A DNA stretch of 53,080 bases from Verrucomicrobiaceae bacterium (GTDB taxonomy: Bacteria; Verrucomicrobiota; Verrucomicrobiia; Chthoniobacterales; Chthoniobacteraceae), in NCBI GenBank assembly GCA_005791535.1, contig SXWH01000179.1, positions 1 to 53,080 on the forward strand, read 5' to 3'. The translations under genes and the position numbers were made by a program. The notes under the pieces were generated by a model, which was given only the letters and a program-made list of their open reading frames with translations, was not told where the DNA came from and ran no database searches. Shown one piece after another: positions 36,095-44,925 of the stretch (position 1 is its first letter; the number at the start of each line of letters is the position of its first letter).

Positions 36095-37260
36095 AACGCG
36101 CCTGTCTCGTCGCTCTCACGTCGGGTCTGCTCGCGATGGTTCTCCCCGCGCCGGCTCTGACTCCTCCTCTGCCTGCGGATAAAGACATGCTCGCGGCGGC
36201 AGGTGCCAATCGCGGTGAGATGGAGCGCGCGCTCTCGCAGGTCCCTGACGACCGGCGGAGTGCGATGGAGTTCCTCATCGCGAACATGCCGGAACCTGAT
36301 CTCCGCTCGCTGAAGGGCGATTTCCTCATCGAGAACGTGGCACTCGCGTGCGACGCGTTCGCCACGGCGCCCTGGGCCAAGGACATTCCGCAGGAGATTT
36401 TTTTGAATGAAGTTCTTCCGTATGCCTGTCTCAACGAGCGGCGCGATCCGTGGCGGAAGAAATTGAGGGAGATCAGTGCTCCTTTGATCGCGGCCTGCAC
36501 CACGCCGGGCGAGGCCGCACAGGCGTTGAATCGGAAACTTTTCGGCACGGTCAAGGTGAGGTACTCCACGGCGAGAAAGCGCGCCGACCAGTCCCCGTTC
36601 GAGAGCATGGAAAGCGGTCTGGCTACCTGCAGCGGGCTTTCCATTCTGCTTGTCGATGCATGCCGTTCGGTCGGCATTCCGGCCCGTGTTGTTGGCACGC
36701 CGATGTGGGCAAATTTGCGGGGAAATCATACGTGGGTGGAAATCTGGGATTCCGGCAAATGGCATTTTTTGGGCGCGGCGGAGCCCGATCCGAAGGGGCT
36801 CGACCGAGGCTGGTTTGCGGGCGATGCAGCTAAGGCGCGGCGCGATATTCCCATGCACGCGATATATGCTTCGAGTTTCAAAAAGACGGGCGTGTCGTTC
36901 CCGTTGGTGTGGGATCCTTCGGTGACGTGGGTTCAAGCTGTCAATGTGACGGACCGATATGCGCCGGCGGTACAGGCCGCTCCGGATGGTCGTGTGAGGC
37001 TTTTGGTGCGCGTCCTCCGCGCAGGGAAACGGGTGGCGGCGAAGGTCGCCGTCAGTGACCCGTCCGATGCGGCAGTGAAGTTTGAGGGAACCAGCCGCGA
37101 TGAGAGCGCCGACCTCAACAACATTCTTTGTTTCAATCTGCCGCGCGGACACACGTTCCGCATCGTGGTCGAGCATCAAGGAGAGACCGTTGGGCGCGAT
37201 GTCACGACGACTTCCGGGACCGAGGTCGAGCAGATGGTGAACGTGCTTGTCGGGAAGTGA
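36091..37260 (+). CDS. Exported transglutaminase-like cysteine protein
   Basis: A 389-residue protein. The start at 36091 is fixed by an aggag ribosome-binding site inside the preceding gene and by the signal peptide (CLVALTSGLLAMVLPAPA). A helical domain leads into a transglutaminase-like core with the complete triad: ATCSGLS with C180, GNHTWVEIW with H213 and AAEPDP with D233. Bacterial members act as peptidases or protein cross-linkers rather than classical transglutaminases. The C-terminal 100 residues (RVRLLVRVLRAGKRVAAKV) look like a carboxypeptidase-regulatory-type beta-sandwich. It is translationally coupled to the CBM9-like gene upstream and the sugar-dehydrogenase gene downstream. 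Confidence 0.87.
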   Translation: MKRACLVALTSGLLAMVLPAPALTPPLPADKDMLAAAGANRGEMERALSQVPDDRRSAMEFLIANMPEPDLRSLKGDFLIENVALACDAFATAPWAKDIPQEIFLNEVLPYACLNERRDPWRKKLREISAPLIAACTTPGEAAQALNRKLFGTVKVRYSTARKRADQSPFESMESGLATCSGLSILLVDACRSVGIPARVVGTPMWANLRGNHTWVEIWDSGKWHFLGAAEPDPKGLDRGWFAGDAAKARRDIPMHAIYASSFKKTGVSFPLVWDPSVTWVQAVNVTDRYAPAVQAAPDGRVRLLVRVLRAGKRVAAKVAVSDPSDAAVKFEGTSRDESADLNNILCFNLPRGHTFRIVVEHQGETVGRDVTTTSGTEVEQMVNVLVGK

Positions 37261-39332
37261 AACTGCACCTCGCGCTTCTTCTCGCAGTCCCGCTGTTTTG
37301 CTTCGGAGACGAATCGCGCGCCCGCTGGCAGAATACGCGTCTCGTCGGCGCGCCTGAAGGTCCGCCTCCGTATCGCGCGGTGCGATCGTGGCCGCAGCTT
37401 GCCACGCGGCCGCTCGTGTATGCCGCGGCTGAGCCGGGAACGGGACGGATGCTCTTCATCGAACAGCAGGCCGCGGATTGGGGCGCTTCGATGATGCTGA
37501 AGGCATTTCGGGATCCGGTCCGTGTTGAGACACTCCTGGAGTTCCCCGGTTACGCATACTGCATCGCGTTTCATCCGCGGTTTGCGGAAAACGGATTCGT
37601 CTTTTTCGGTGTGAACGAACCAGCCGAGGGCGGACGCAAGCATTCCCGCGTGCTCCGGTACACGATGCGTGATGGCAGGCCCGACCCGGATTCGCGTCGC
37701 GTCGTCATTTCGTGGGACAGCAACGGGCACAACGGCGCGGCGCTAGCATTCGCCGCCGACGGACTGCTTTTCGTATCGAGCGGTGATGGCACCTCGGATG
37801 GCGATGTGGACCTCGCCGGACAAAATATTGGCAGCCTGCGAAGCAAAATTTTGCGTATCAACGTCGATACGACGGACGACAAAACGCCGTACACGGTCCC
37901 GTCGGATAATCCGTTTGTGAACGTTTCGGGCTTTGCTCCGGAGACATGGGCCTATGGTCTTCGCAATCCGTGGCGGCTCACGTACGACGCTTTGTCGGAC
38001 CAGCTTTGGGCGGGGGAAAATGGCCAGGATCATTGGGAATACGCGCGTCTCGTGCGACGTGGAGCAAACTACGGCTGGAGTCATTTCGAGGGAGCGCATG
38101 TTTTTAACGCGGAGCACAAACTCGGACCCGACCGGGTCACGTTTCCCGAAATTGAACATTCGCACGCCGAGTTTCGTTCGCTCACCGGCGGGTTCGTCTA
38201 TCGGGGCGCGAAGCTGCCCGAGCTTGCCGGTGCTTACGTGTATGGAGATTTCGGCACGGGCCGCATCTGGGCGGCAAAGCACGACGGAAAGTCAATGCTT
38301 TGGAATCGGGAACTCGCCGACACGTCGTTTGCAATTACGAGCATCGTTGCCGATGCGGATGGCGAGATCCTGATCACCGATTACGGAGCGCCCATCGGAG
38401 CTCCGGGCGGAGGCGGTGGCGCGTTCTATCGTCTGGAGCCTTTGCGCGCCGAGCCCGCGCCGCCATTTCCGGTGCGGTTGAGTGAAACCGGACTTTTTTC
38501 AGACACTGCGGCGCAGACTCCTGCGCCGGGAGTTCTGCCGTATGAAATCGCGCATCCGGCGTGGCACGACGGCGCGGGGTCGCGTCGATGGATGGCGATT
38601 CCCGGTGGCGGAAAGCTGGAGGTCACGGGCGCAAAGAGCTGGTTGCTGCCCGATGGTTCCGCGTTTGTGCAGACGCTGACGATCGAAGGTCGCCGGGTCG
38701 AAACCCGCCTGCTCGTGAAACAGCAGGCCGATTGGGCGGCCTATTCGTACTTATGGAACGTGGAGCAGACCGATGCCGAACTCGCGCCCAAAGCGGGCGC
38801 GGATATCGCGGTGCAGCGTGTGGATTTCCGGCAACCGTGGCGGGTGCCGGCGCGTGCGGAGTGTCTCATGTGTCATTCCCGGCAGGCAGGTTTTGCAATC
38901 GCACTTTCCGAGCCGCAACTGGACATAGGCGGCCAGATTGAGCGATGGCGCGAAGCGGGAATCCTGAAGGGCGAACCGCGCCCCGCCGCGGAGCGTCATC
39001 CTTTTCGAAATGATACGCCGGAAGATCGGGCGCGGACCTATCTCGCGGCGAACTGTTCTCATTGTCACACGCTTTATGGCGGAGGAAACAGTGCGCTTGA
39101 GTTCGATTGGACCACGCCGCGCGAGAAGATGAACGCAATCGATGCAAAGCCGCAGCATGCGCAGTTCGGTCTCGTGGACCCGCGCATTGTGGCTCCGGGC
39201 GACATGGCGCGCAGCATTCTGCCGCTCCGCACGAGCCATCGGGGTGCCGGGCACATGCCGCCGGTCGGCACAAAGATTCCGGATCCCGACGGCACGCGAA
39301 TCCTCGCGGAGTGGGTGCTTTCGCTGAAATAG
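37257..39332 (+). CDS. Glucose/sorbosone dehydrogenase-like protein with diheme cytochrome c C-terminus
   Basis: The start is GTG at 37257, overlapping the previous stop (GTGA). It places the signal peptide (KLHLALLLAVPLFCFG) at the very N-terminus of a 691-residue protein. The sorbosone-dehydrogenase propeller covers about residues 40-400 (GYAYCIAFHPRFAENGFVFF, SWDSNGHNGAALAFAADG, FAPETWAYGLRNPWRLTYD). The second half is a cytochrome domain with two heme motifs, CLMCH (536-540) and CSHCH (600-604), as in the SO_2930-type diheme proteins. It is likely a periplasmic quinoprotein-like oxidase of sugars that passes electrons to cytochrome c. It ends at a shared terminator. Confidence 0.9.
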   Translation: MKLHLALLLAVPLFCFGDESRARWQNTRLVGAPEGPPPYRAVRSWPQLATRPLVYAAAEPGTGRMLFIEQQAADWGASMMLKAFRDPVRVETLLEFPGYAYCIAFHPRFAENGFVFFGVNEPAEGGRKHSRVLRYTMRDGRPDPDSRRVVISWDSNGHNGAALAFAADGLLFVSSGDGTSDGDVDLAGQNIGSLRSKILRINVDTTDDKTPYTVPSDNPFVNVSGFAPETWAYGLRNPWRLTYDALSDQLWAGENGQDHWEYARLVRRGANYGWSHFEGAHVFNAEHKLGPDRVTFPEIEHSHAEFRSLTGGFVYRGAKLPELAGAYVYGDFGTGRIWAAKHDGKSMLWNRELADTSFAITSIVADADGEILITDYGAPIGAPGGGGGAFYRLEPLRAEPAPPFPVRLSETGLFSDTAAQTPAPGVLPYEIAHPAWHDGAGSRRWMAIPGGGKLEVTGAKSWLLPDGSAFVQTLTIEGRRVETRLLVKQQADWAAYSYLWNVEQTDAELAPKAGADIAVQRVDFRQPWRVPARAECLMCHSRQAGFAIALSEPQLDIGGQIERWREAGILKGEPRPAAERHPFRNDTPEDRARTYLAANCSHCHTLYGGGNSALEFDWTTPREKMNAIDAKPQHAQFGLVDPRIVAPGDMARSILPLRTSHRGAGHMPPVGTKIPDPDGTRILAEWVLSLK

Positions 39333-39365
39333 GGAGCGTTTTTTTCCCGAGGCGCCTACACAAAA

Positions 39366-39397
39366 AAACCGGCGGAGCATCGCTGCCCCGCCGGTTT
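39366..39397. terminator. Bidirectional terminator between convergent genes
   Basis: A perfect 10-bp stem, aaaccggcgg (39366-39375) with ccgccggttt (39388-39397), is preceded by a run of seven A residues (39362-39368) that acts as the T-tract on the minus strand. It separates the 39332 stop from the 39422 stop. The loop and stem resemble those of the 889-931 terminator. Confidence 0.85.
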
Positions 39398-39421
39398 GGA
39401 ATTCGGTCGTGTGGACCGAAA

Positions 39422-39859
39422 TTACTTCAGGACGGCCTGGTGGAATTCGAACCAGTCGTCGAGGTTGTTGAGGTTCACCGCATCAGGCAGGACGCTGCCG
39501 TCATCAGCGATGCCATTCGCGCCGAGGATGCCCTTGCGGGTTTCGTCCGAGTGAATGTAGCTGAGGATGGCGAGGTTGTGCTTGTGGATGTCGGCCTTCG
39601 TGAGTTTTTTGCCGTTCTGGCGGACCCATGCTTCGAAAGCGGGGTAGGTGGGCTTGCTGCCTGCGATGAAGCTCTTCACGGCTTCGGGATCGAGGCCGAG
39701 TGCTGCGCAGGTCATCGAATCGTAGCCGGCGCCGAGGCCGGGATATCCGGCGGCAAGCTTGCCAGCGGCTTCGAGACTGACTTTCAGCCAGAGGCGTGGG
39801 AGATGCAGTGCGCCGAGCGGGCCGGCGACTCCGGAACTAATCATTGGGACGTAGCTCAT
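39422..39859 (-). CDS. DUF5069 domain protein
   Basis: A 145-residue soluble protein. The arrangement LGALHLPRLWLKVSLEAAGKL, then GLGAGYDSMTCAALGLDPEAV and a charged C-terminal helical half (ILSYIHSDETRKGILG, LDDWFEFHQAVLK) fits DUF5069, a small domain of unknown function frequent in Verrucomicrobiota. No signal peptide or membrane segment is visible. The next gene upstream on the same strand is the NAD-dependent dehydrogenase, 66 nt away. Confidence 0.7.
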   Translation of the reverse strand: MSYVPMISSGVAGPLGALHLPRLWLKVSLEAAGKLAAGYPGLGAGYDSMTCAALGLDPEAVKSFIAGSKPTYPAFEAWVRQNGKKLTKADIHKHNLAILSYIHSDETRKGILGANGIADDGSVLPDAVNLNNLDDWFEFHQAVLK

Positions 39860-39925
39860 GATATTGTGTGTGGTGTTTCTTGGTTTGTTGGTTTGTTTTT
39901 GACCCGCGGATTGCGGGCAAATTGG

Positions 39926-40840
39926 TTACTTCTTTTTCTTCTTCGGCGCTTTTCCGCGGCCTTTGAAGGTGAGTTCGGCGATGCCGCTCTTGTCGAGCTC
40001 ACCGAATCCGAGCTTTGTGAGCTTCGTGTATTGCGCAAAGGTCGCCGCCGCGAGCGGGAGATTGAGCTTCTGCTTTTTGGCTATCTTCAGCGCGATACCG
40101 CTGTCCTTCGCCGCATGTGCGGCGCTGAAAAAGCACGAGTGGTCGCGATTCACCATGTCCTCGCCGTCGGTCGCGAGCACGCGGCTGTTTGCGCCGGTCT
40201 GGCTGAAAACTTCCATCACGGTTTTGAGGTCGAGTTTCAGCGCGTCCGCGAGGCCGAGCCCTTCGGCGAGCGCGGCGGTGTTGATATTCATCACCATGTT
40301 TACGAGCGCCTTTACCTGTGCGGCCTGGCCGGTCTTGCCGATGTGCCGCATCAGTTTTCCCTCGTCGGAGAGTTTCGTGAGAATCGGCTTCACTTTCGCG
40401 AATGTCTCTGCGTCGCCGCCCACCATGAGATAAAGCGTGCCGGCGCGGGCCTGGCTGATGGACGAAGCCATGCAGCCTTCCAAAGTGCGCGCTCCCGCCT
40501 TCTTCGCGAGCTTTTCGACGGCGATATGGGTGTCCGGCGAAATCGTGGCGCAGTTTACAAAGATGCGGCCTTTCGCGCCTTTCAGCAGGTTGTCCTTCTT
40601 GTTGGAAAAGACGTTCAGCTGCGCCTTGTCATCCGTGACTACGGTGATCACGACATCGCTCAGCTCCGTGACCCTCGCCAGCGAAGTGCATGATTCCGCG
40701 CCGATCTCCTTTGCGAGGTCCGCGGCGGCGGGCTTGTGGATGTCATAGACAGCAGTGACGTCGTAACCAACGTCTTTCAGGCGGCGGGCCATGTTGGCAC
40801 CCATGCGGCCAACTCCAACGAATCCGATGCGTTCAGGCAT
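39926..40840 (-). CDS. NAD(P)-dependent 3-hydroxyisobutyrate dehydrogenase-family oxidoreductase
   Basis: 304 residues from ATG 40840, which puts the Rossmann motif GFVGVGRMGANMARRL at the N-terminus as usual; an ATG at 40885 would add 15 residues. Further family signatures are VIVITVVTDDKAQ-type strand residues (VVITVVTDD), the substrate loop SQARAGTLYLMVGGD and the catalytic-lysine helix GQAAQVKALVNMVMNIN. The family covers hydroxyisobutyrate, tartronate semialdehyde and succinic semialdehyde reductases; the substrate here is open. The protein ends with an unusual basic tail (KGRGKAPKKKKK). It lies between the DUF5069 gene and a nucleotidyltransferase gene, all on the minus strand. Confidence 0.9.
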   Translation of the reverse strand: MPERIGFVGVGRMGANMARRLKDVGYDVTAVYDIHKPAAADLAKEIGAESCTSLARVTELSDVVITVVTDDKAQLNVFSNKKDNLLKGAKGRIFVNCATISPDTHIAVEKLAKKAGARTLEGCMASSISQARAGTLYLMVGGDAETFAKVKPILTKLSDEGKLMRHIGKTGQAAQVKALVNMVMNINTAALAEGLGLADALKLDLKTVMEVFSQTGANSRVLATDGEDMVNRDHSCFFSAAHAAKDSGIALKIAKKQKLNLPLAAATFAQYTKLTKLGFGELDKSGIAELTFKGRGKAPKKKKK

Positions 40841-40914
40841 AGTGGTAATGGTGTGAGGTAGAGCGAGCCTTTTAGCGGTGAGCATTTCGCTGGCAAGTGT
40901 GACATCTGAAAAAC

Positions 40915-41649
40915 TTACCGACACGAGCCATCCGAACGCAGAAAGGACTCCAGATCGGCCAGGCCGGCGTGCGAGCCGACTTCGTAAAAGCGGTGCGTTG
41001 CCTCGAAGCCGGCCATCTTGCCACGCTCGACCAGTCCGCGTTGCAATCCGGCGAGGTCGAATGCGCCATCAGTTTCCTCGAATACGCTGCGCGTGAAAAT
41101 GGACAGGCCGTAGTCGATGTGCCGCATCGACGCCGTGCGTTCCGTTTTGTCGTAGCGGACGATGCGCCCGCCGGAAAACTCGACATTGCTCGTGTCCCAC
41201 GCGCCTTCATTCCGGAAGACGGTCATCAATGCCGGTTGCCCGCTGGCTCTCCACGCGGCCTCCACCGCGCGGAAATCCACGGGCAGATACGAATCGCCGT
41301 AGAGCACAAAAAACGCGTCGCCGAGCAGCGGCAGCGCACGCCGGAGCGCACCGCCGGTTCCGAGAAGCTGCGGTCCGTCGTGCGAGTAGGCTATATCGAT
41401 TCCCCACGCGCCGCCGCTACCGTACTCGGATTCGATCATGGAGCCGAGATGGCCGATGCACAGAACGACGCGCGTGATTCCCTGCGTTTTCAAAAGGCGC
41501 AGTTGGTGGGAAAGGAACGGCTCGCCCGCGACGCTCACGAGCGATTTCGGGATGGTCTCCGTAATCGGCCGCAACCGCGTGGCGAGTCCGCCGGCGAGGA
41601 TCGCGACGGGAAGGGGAGCGGTTGACGAAGAAGCCGGCGGCGTGGACAT
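40915..41649 (-). CDS. Sugar-1-phosphate nucleotidyltransferase (NTP-transferase family)
   Basis: 244 residues from ATG 41649. The nucleotide-binding signature ILAGGLATRLRPITETIPKS occupies about residues 17-36, followed by LVSVAGEPFLSHQLRLLKTQ, VVLCIGHLG, GTGGALRRALPLL and the metal-binding FFVLYGDSYL. It joins a nucleoside triphosphate to a sugar 1-phosphate to give an activated sugar. Its length and the lack of a C-terminal hexapeptide domain resemble HddC/RmlA-like short forms used for heptose or mannose activation. It is divergent from the Gfo/Idh/MocA gene across 125 nt, consistent with a surface-sugar role. Confidence 0.88.
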   Translation of the reverse strand: MSTPPASSSTAPLPVAILAGGLATRLRPITETIPKSLVSVAGEPFLSHQLRLLKTQGITRVVLCIGHLGSMIESEYGSGGAWGIDIAYSHDGPQLLGTGGALRRALPLLGDAFFVLYGDSYLPVDFRAVEAAWRASGQPALMTVFRNEGAWDTSNVEFSGGRIVRYDKTERTASMRHIDYGLSIFTRSVFEETDGAFDLAGLQRGLVERGKMAGFEATHRFYEVGSHAGLADLESFLRSDGSCR

Positions 41650-41774
41650 GTTTGGCGCGGCAGATTTACGCGGCACTTTGGAAACCGCCAGCACGCAATC
41701 AGATCGATTTCGCGACGTCCGGGGCCGGTTGAATATTCTTCTCGCGGCCGAGATTCCGTGCGTAAAACGCTGTC

Positions 41775-42815
41775 ATGTCAAAAACCGTTCGTTTTGCACT
41801 CATCGGAACTGGAAACATCTCGGGCATTCACGCGGAGGCGATTCGCGAGATTCCCGGAGCCGAACTCGTGGCGGCCTACTCGCTCGCGGGCATGGACGCA
41901 TTCTGCCAGAAATGGGCGTGCCAGCCCGCGGCTTCGCTCGATGCCCTGCTCGCGCGGACCGATATCGACGCCGTCTGCATCACCACGCCGAGCGGACTGC
42001 ACGGCGAGTCGGCGATTGCGGCGCTCAACGCCGGAAAACACGTGCTTTGCGAAAAGCCAATCGAGATCACCGTGGAGAAAATCGACGCGATGCTCGCTGC
42101 GGCAAACAAAAGCGGCACCATCCTCGCGGCGGTGTTCCAGAGCCGGTTTGGTGAAGGCGCGCAGACCGTGAAGCGCGCCGTGGAAGCGGGCCGCTTTGGC
42201 CGGCTCACGATGTGCAGCGCGTATATCAAATGGTGGCGCACGCAGGCCTACTACGACAGCGGCGCGTGGCGCGGAACGTGGGAAATCGATGGCGGCGGCG
42301 CGCTCATGAATCAGGGCGTTCACGCGATCGACCTGCTGACGTGGTTCGCCGGTGTTCCCAGCGAAGTGAAGGCGAACATCGCCACGCTTGCGCACGACCG
42401 CATCGCCGTGGAGGACACGGCCGTTGCTGCGCTGAAATTCCCGAGCGGCGCGCTCGGCGTCATCGAAGGCGCGACGAGCACGTATCCCGGCTGGAACAAG
42501 CGCGTCGAAATCAGCGGCGACAAAGGCTCCGTGGTGCTGGAGGACGACAACATCAAGTTCTGGCAGTTCGAGCAGGAGCTTCCCGAGGACGAGCAGATTC
42601 GCAATGGCGGCGGCGGCGCGAACATCGGCGGTGGCGTCGCAAACCCGCTCGCCATCAGCACCGAAGGCCACCGGCGCCAGATCGAGGACCTTTGCAACGC
42701 CATCCGCGAAAACCGGCAGCCGGCCATCGGCGGTCGCGATGCGCGCAATGCCGTGGCCGTCATCCGCGCCATTTACCAGAGCGCGCAGACCGGTCAGACC
42801 GTCACCGTTTCCTGA
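41775..42815 (+). CDS. Gfo/Idh/MocA-family sugar oxidoreductase (cytoplasmic)
   Basis: A 346-residue protein without a signal peptide, unlike the member at 2142. The Rossmann motif is ALIGTGNISGIHAEAI, with VCITTPSGLHGE, the LCEKPIEIT motif and the substrate-domain residues GGALMNQGVHAIDLLTWF, in which the Asp/His pair of the family lies. It likely oxidises or reduces a sugar or sugar nucleotide with NAD(P). The nagA-like gene starts only 5 nt after its stop, so the two form an operon, and its substrate may be an amino sugar derivative. Confidence 0.92.
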   Translation: MSKTVRFALIGTGNISGIHAEAIREIPGAELVAAYSLAGMDAFCQKWACQPAASLDALLARTDIDAVCITTPSGLHGESAIAALNAGKHVLCEKPIEITVEKIDAMLAAANKSGTILAAVFQSRFGEGAQTVKRAVEAGRFGRLTMCSAYIKWWRTQAYYDSGAWRGTWEIDGGGALMNQGVHAIDLLTWFAGVPSEVKANIATLAHDRIAVEDTAVAALKFPSGALGVIEGATSTYPGWNKRVEISGDKGSVVLEDDNIKFWQFEQELPEDEQIRNGGGGANIGGGVANPLAISTEGHRRQIEDLCNAIRENRQPAIGGRDARNAVAVIRAIYQSAQTGQTVTVS

Positions 42816-42820
42816 ACCCG

Positions 42821-43951
42821 ATGAAGGTCATCGCGGCGCATTACCGGACCGGGGAAACGTGGGAGTTCTCGCTATCCGGCCGCCGCGTTGCAGGCAGGCG
42901 TCGCGTTCGCGCAAAAACGTCGTCGGTCTTCGGGCCGGGCTTTGTGGATCTGCAGTGCAATGGATTCATGGGCGTGGATTTCAACCACCCCGATGACACC
43001 GGCGAGGTCTGCGCCGAAGCGATTCGTGCGCTTTGGGAAACCGGCGTCGCGCATGTGCTGCCCACGCTCATCACTGCCTCGCGCGAATGGTTTCGCGAAA
43101 ACATCGAGCAGTTGAACGAAGCGCTTTCCCTCGATGCCAACGTCGCCCGCAGCGTGCCGGGCTATCATCTCGAAGGGCCGTTCATCAGCCCGGCGGAAGG
43201 CGCACGCGGCGCGCATCCGCTGGCCGATGTCGCGCCCGTCTCCGTGAAGCTCTGGCGGGAACTGCAGCGCATTGCCGGAGGCCGGATCAAACTCGTCACG
43301 CTCGCGCCGGAACTCCGTGGAGCGGCTGCATTCATCGCGCGGCTTCGCGCGGAAAACGTGCTGCCCGCGCTCGGTCATACGCTCGCCACCCACGCGGAAG
43401 TCGCCGCGGCGTGCGATGCCGGTGCCATGATGACGACCCATCTCGGCAACGGCTGCCCGCAGACCGTGCACCGCCACAGCAACCCGATTTTCGCCCAGCT
43501 CGGCGAACCGCGCCTTGCCGCCAGCCTCATCGCGGATGGCGTCCATCTCCCGCCGGAAGTCCTCCGTTCCCTTGCCGCCGCGCTCGGGCCGCGCGCCATC
43601 CTCGTCACCGACGCCATGTCCGCCGCCGGTGCGCCGCCGGGCCGTTACAGCATCGGGAAGCTCGCCATCGAAGTCGGCGCCGACCGCATCGTCCGCCAGC
43701 CCGGCTCGCCAAATCTCGCGGGCTCCGCGCTCACCATGGATCGCGCCGTCGCCAACTTCACCCGCCTCACCGGAGCATCACTCGCCGACGCGTGGGATGC
43801 CGCCTCCCTGCGCCCGTGGTCTCTGCTTAAAAAGGCCCGCGTCGTTTCCAGTTCGCAGCCCAGCAGCACCGTCGTCGCCGACACCAGCGACGGCCTCAAA
43901 GTGCTCGCCACCCTGCACGGCTCCGCAGTGCTTTTCGCGAGCGGAAAGTGA
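42821..43951 (+). CDS. N-acetylglucosamine-6-phosphate deacetylase-like amidohydrolase
   Basis: A 376-residue protein. NagA motifs are in order: PGFVDLQCNGFMGVDF, YHLEGPFISPAEGARGAH, LGHTLATHAEVAAACDAGA, TTHLGNGCPQTVHRHSNPIF, IADGVHLPPEVL and the catalytic-Asp segment VTDAMSAAG. NagA removes acetate from N-acetylglucosamine 6-phosphate in amino-sugar recycling. In well-studied NagA proteins the fourth motif reads HLYNAM, while here it is HLGNGC, so substrate preference may differ. It is cotranscribed with the Gfo/Idh/MocA gene, and the convergent peptidase gene ends 5 nt away. Confidence 0.88.
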   Translation: MKVIAAHYRTGETWEFSLSGRRVAGRRRVRAKTSSVFGPGFVDLQCNGFMGVDFNHPDDTGEVCAEAIRALWETGVAHVLPTLITASREWFRENIEQLNEALSLDANVARSVPGYHLEGPFISPAEGARGAHPLADVAPVSVKLWRELQRIAGGRIKLVTLAPELRGAAAFIARLRAENVLPALGHTLATHAEVAAACDAGAMMTTHLGNGCPQTVHRHSNPIFAQLGEPRLAASLIADGVHLPPEVLRSLAAALGPRAILVTDAMSAAGAPPGRYSIGKLAIEVGADRIVRQPGSPNLAGSALTMDRAVANFTRLTGASLADAWDAASLRPWSLLKKARVVSSSQPSSTVVADTSDGLKVLATLHGSAVLFASGK

Positions 43952-43956
43952 GCCCG

Positions 43957-44712
43957 TCACGAAACAGGCCGCCCGGCGCTGATTCGGACTATCGTGGTCT
44001 TTGACTTCGGGCTCCAGCGGTAGCCGGTGAGTGCGCCGGTGACCGGGTCGGCGGTGAACACCATCACGCCGTGGCCGAGGCCGCTCCGTTTCCCGCTTGT
44101 GGCCAGCACTTCGGCGCGCTCGTCGTTGGGGCGGGAGTCGTCGCCGTGCGGAGACGACGTGGAATCGTACACCTCCACCACCCAGGTCCCGTCCGGCCCG
44201 GCTGCCGGGACGCTTGCAATCACCACCGCATGTCCATTCGAAGTCGCCGTGATGCGCTCCCAGGCCACCACATCGCCGGGGCGCAAATCCGAGGCTTTGG
44301 CCACCGCCTCCCAGCCCGGTTGCGGCTTCTCCGCAAGGCTGGCAAAGAGCGTCGCATACAGCCCCGGACTCGGGATGCGGCCCGGCTTGATACCCAGCGC
44401 CTTGAACGCCGATTCCCTCGCCTGTGGTGCGGCTTGCTTCAGCGCGTAGGACACGAACCCGACACAATCATACCGGTGACTCCCGGTCTTTGGGTCCACC
44501 TGGGTTTTGTGCTGATACAGCGTGCTCGTCAGCGTCTTGAATTGCCGGACCGCTTCATGAAACACCGGCCCGCCCGAAGCAGCCACGTCCGCCCCTCTCA
44601 ACTCCCCGGACGCCCACCCGCAAACCACCCCGCCAAGAACGCAGCACCAGAATCGGAGCAATCGGGAAACTGCGGTGGTGAGGCAGGCACTGGTCGGGAT
44701 GGATTGGTTCAT
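43957..44712 (-). CDS. Exported NlpC/P60-like cysteine peptidase
   Basis: A 251-residue protein with an N-terminal hydrophobic segment (LLRFWCCVLGGVVCGWASG) that may be a signal or lipoprotein-type leader. The catalytic Cys motif is YDCVGFVSYAL with C83, followed by DLRPGDVVAWE and NGHAVVI with H161, the order seen in NlpC/P60 peptidases that cut peptidoglycan stem peptides. The final part (HGVMVFTADPVTGALTGYRW) is beta-rich. A peptidoglycan hydrolase role is inferred; a CHAP-type amidase is the alternative. A candidate extended -10 promoter lies 44-52 nt upstream. Confidence 0.78.
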   Translation of the reverse strand: MNQSIPTSACLTTAVSRLLRFWCCVLGGVVCGWASGELRGADVAASGGPVFHEAVRQFKTLTSTLYQHKTQVDPKTGSHRYDCVGFVSYALKQAAPQARESAFKALGIKPGRIPSPGLYATLFASLAEKPQPGWEAVAKASDLRPGDVVAWERITATSNGHAVVIASVPAAGPDGTWVVEVYDSTSSPHGDDSRPNDERAEVLATSGKRSGLGHGVMVFTADPVTGALTGYRWSPKSKTTIVRISAGRPVS

Positions 44713-44755
44713 GGGTGACTATTGGGCTGCTGCGGGGCTGCTGCGAGTCTGTTTA

Positions 44756-44764
44756 ATTGTATCA
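44756..44764 (-). promoter_or_regulatory. Candidate extended -10 promoter for the NlpC/P60-like gene
   Basis: On the minus strand the sequence reads TGATACAAT, a TGn-extended -10 element (TACAAT) about 44 nt before the start codon at 44712. A -35 of only weak match (TGTCAA) lies about 18 nt further upstream. No experimental support. Confidence 0.35.
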
Positions 44765-44925
44765 GCGGCGGCGCAATCATTGACAGCCCGCCCCGCTCCG
44801 TCGACGCTCCACGCAGGAAGAAGTCATGCCCGGCAACTGTTTGGACGTAAGCAGGGGCGGCGGAAACGCCGATTGCTGCGGTCGGGGAGGCTTCTTCCGC
44901 TTTTTGTGTACGCGTCCGCAGTCGC

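Noticed and set aside
39107..40693. A 528-codon plus-strand frame across the DUF5069 and dehydrogenase genes
   Set aside because: It crosses the terminator at 39366-39397 and lies antisense to two genes with recognisable families.
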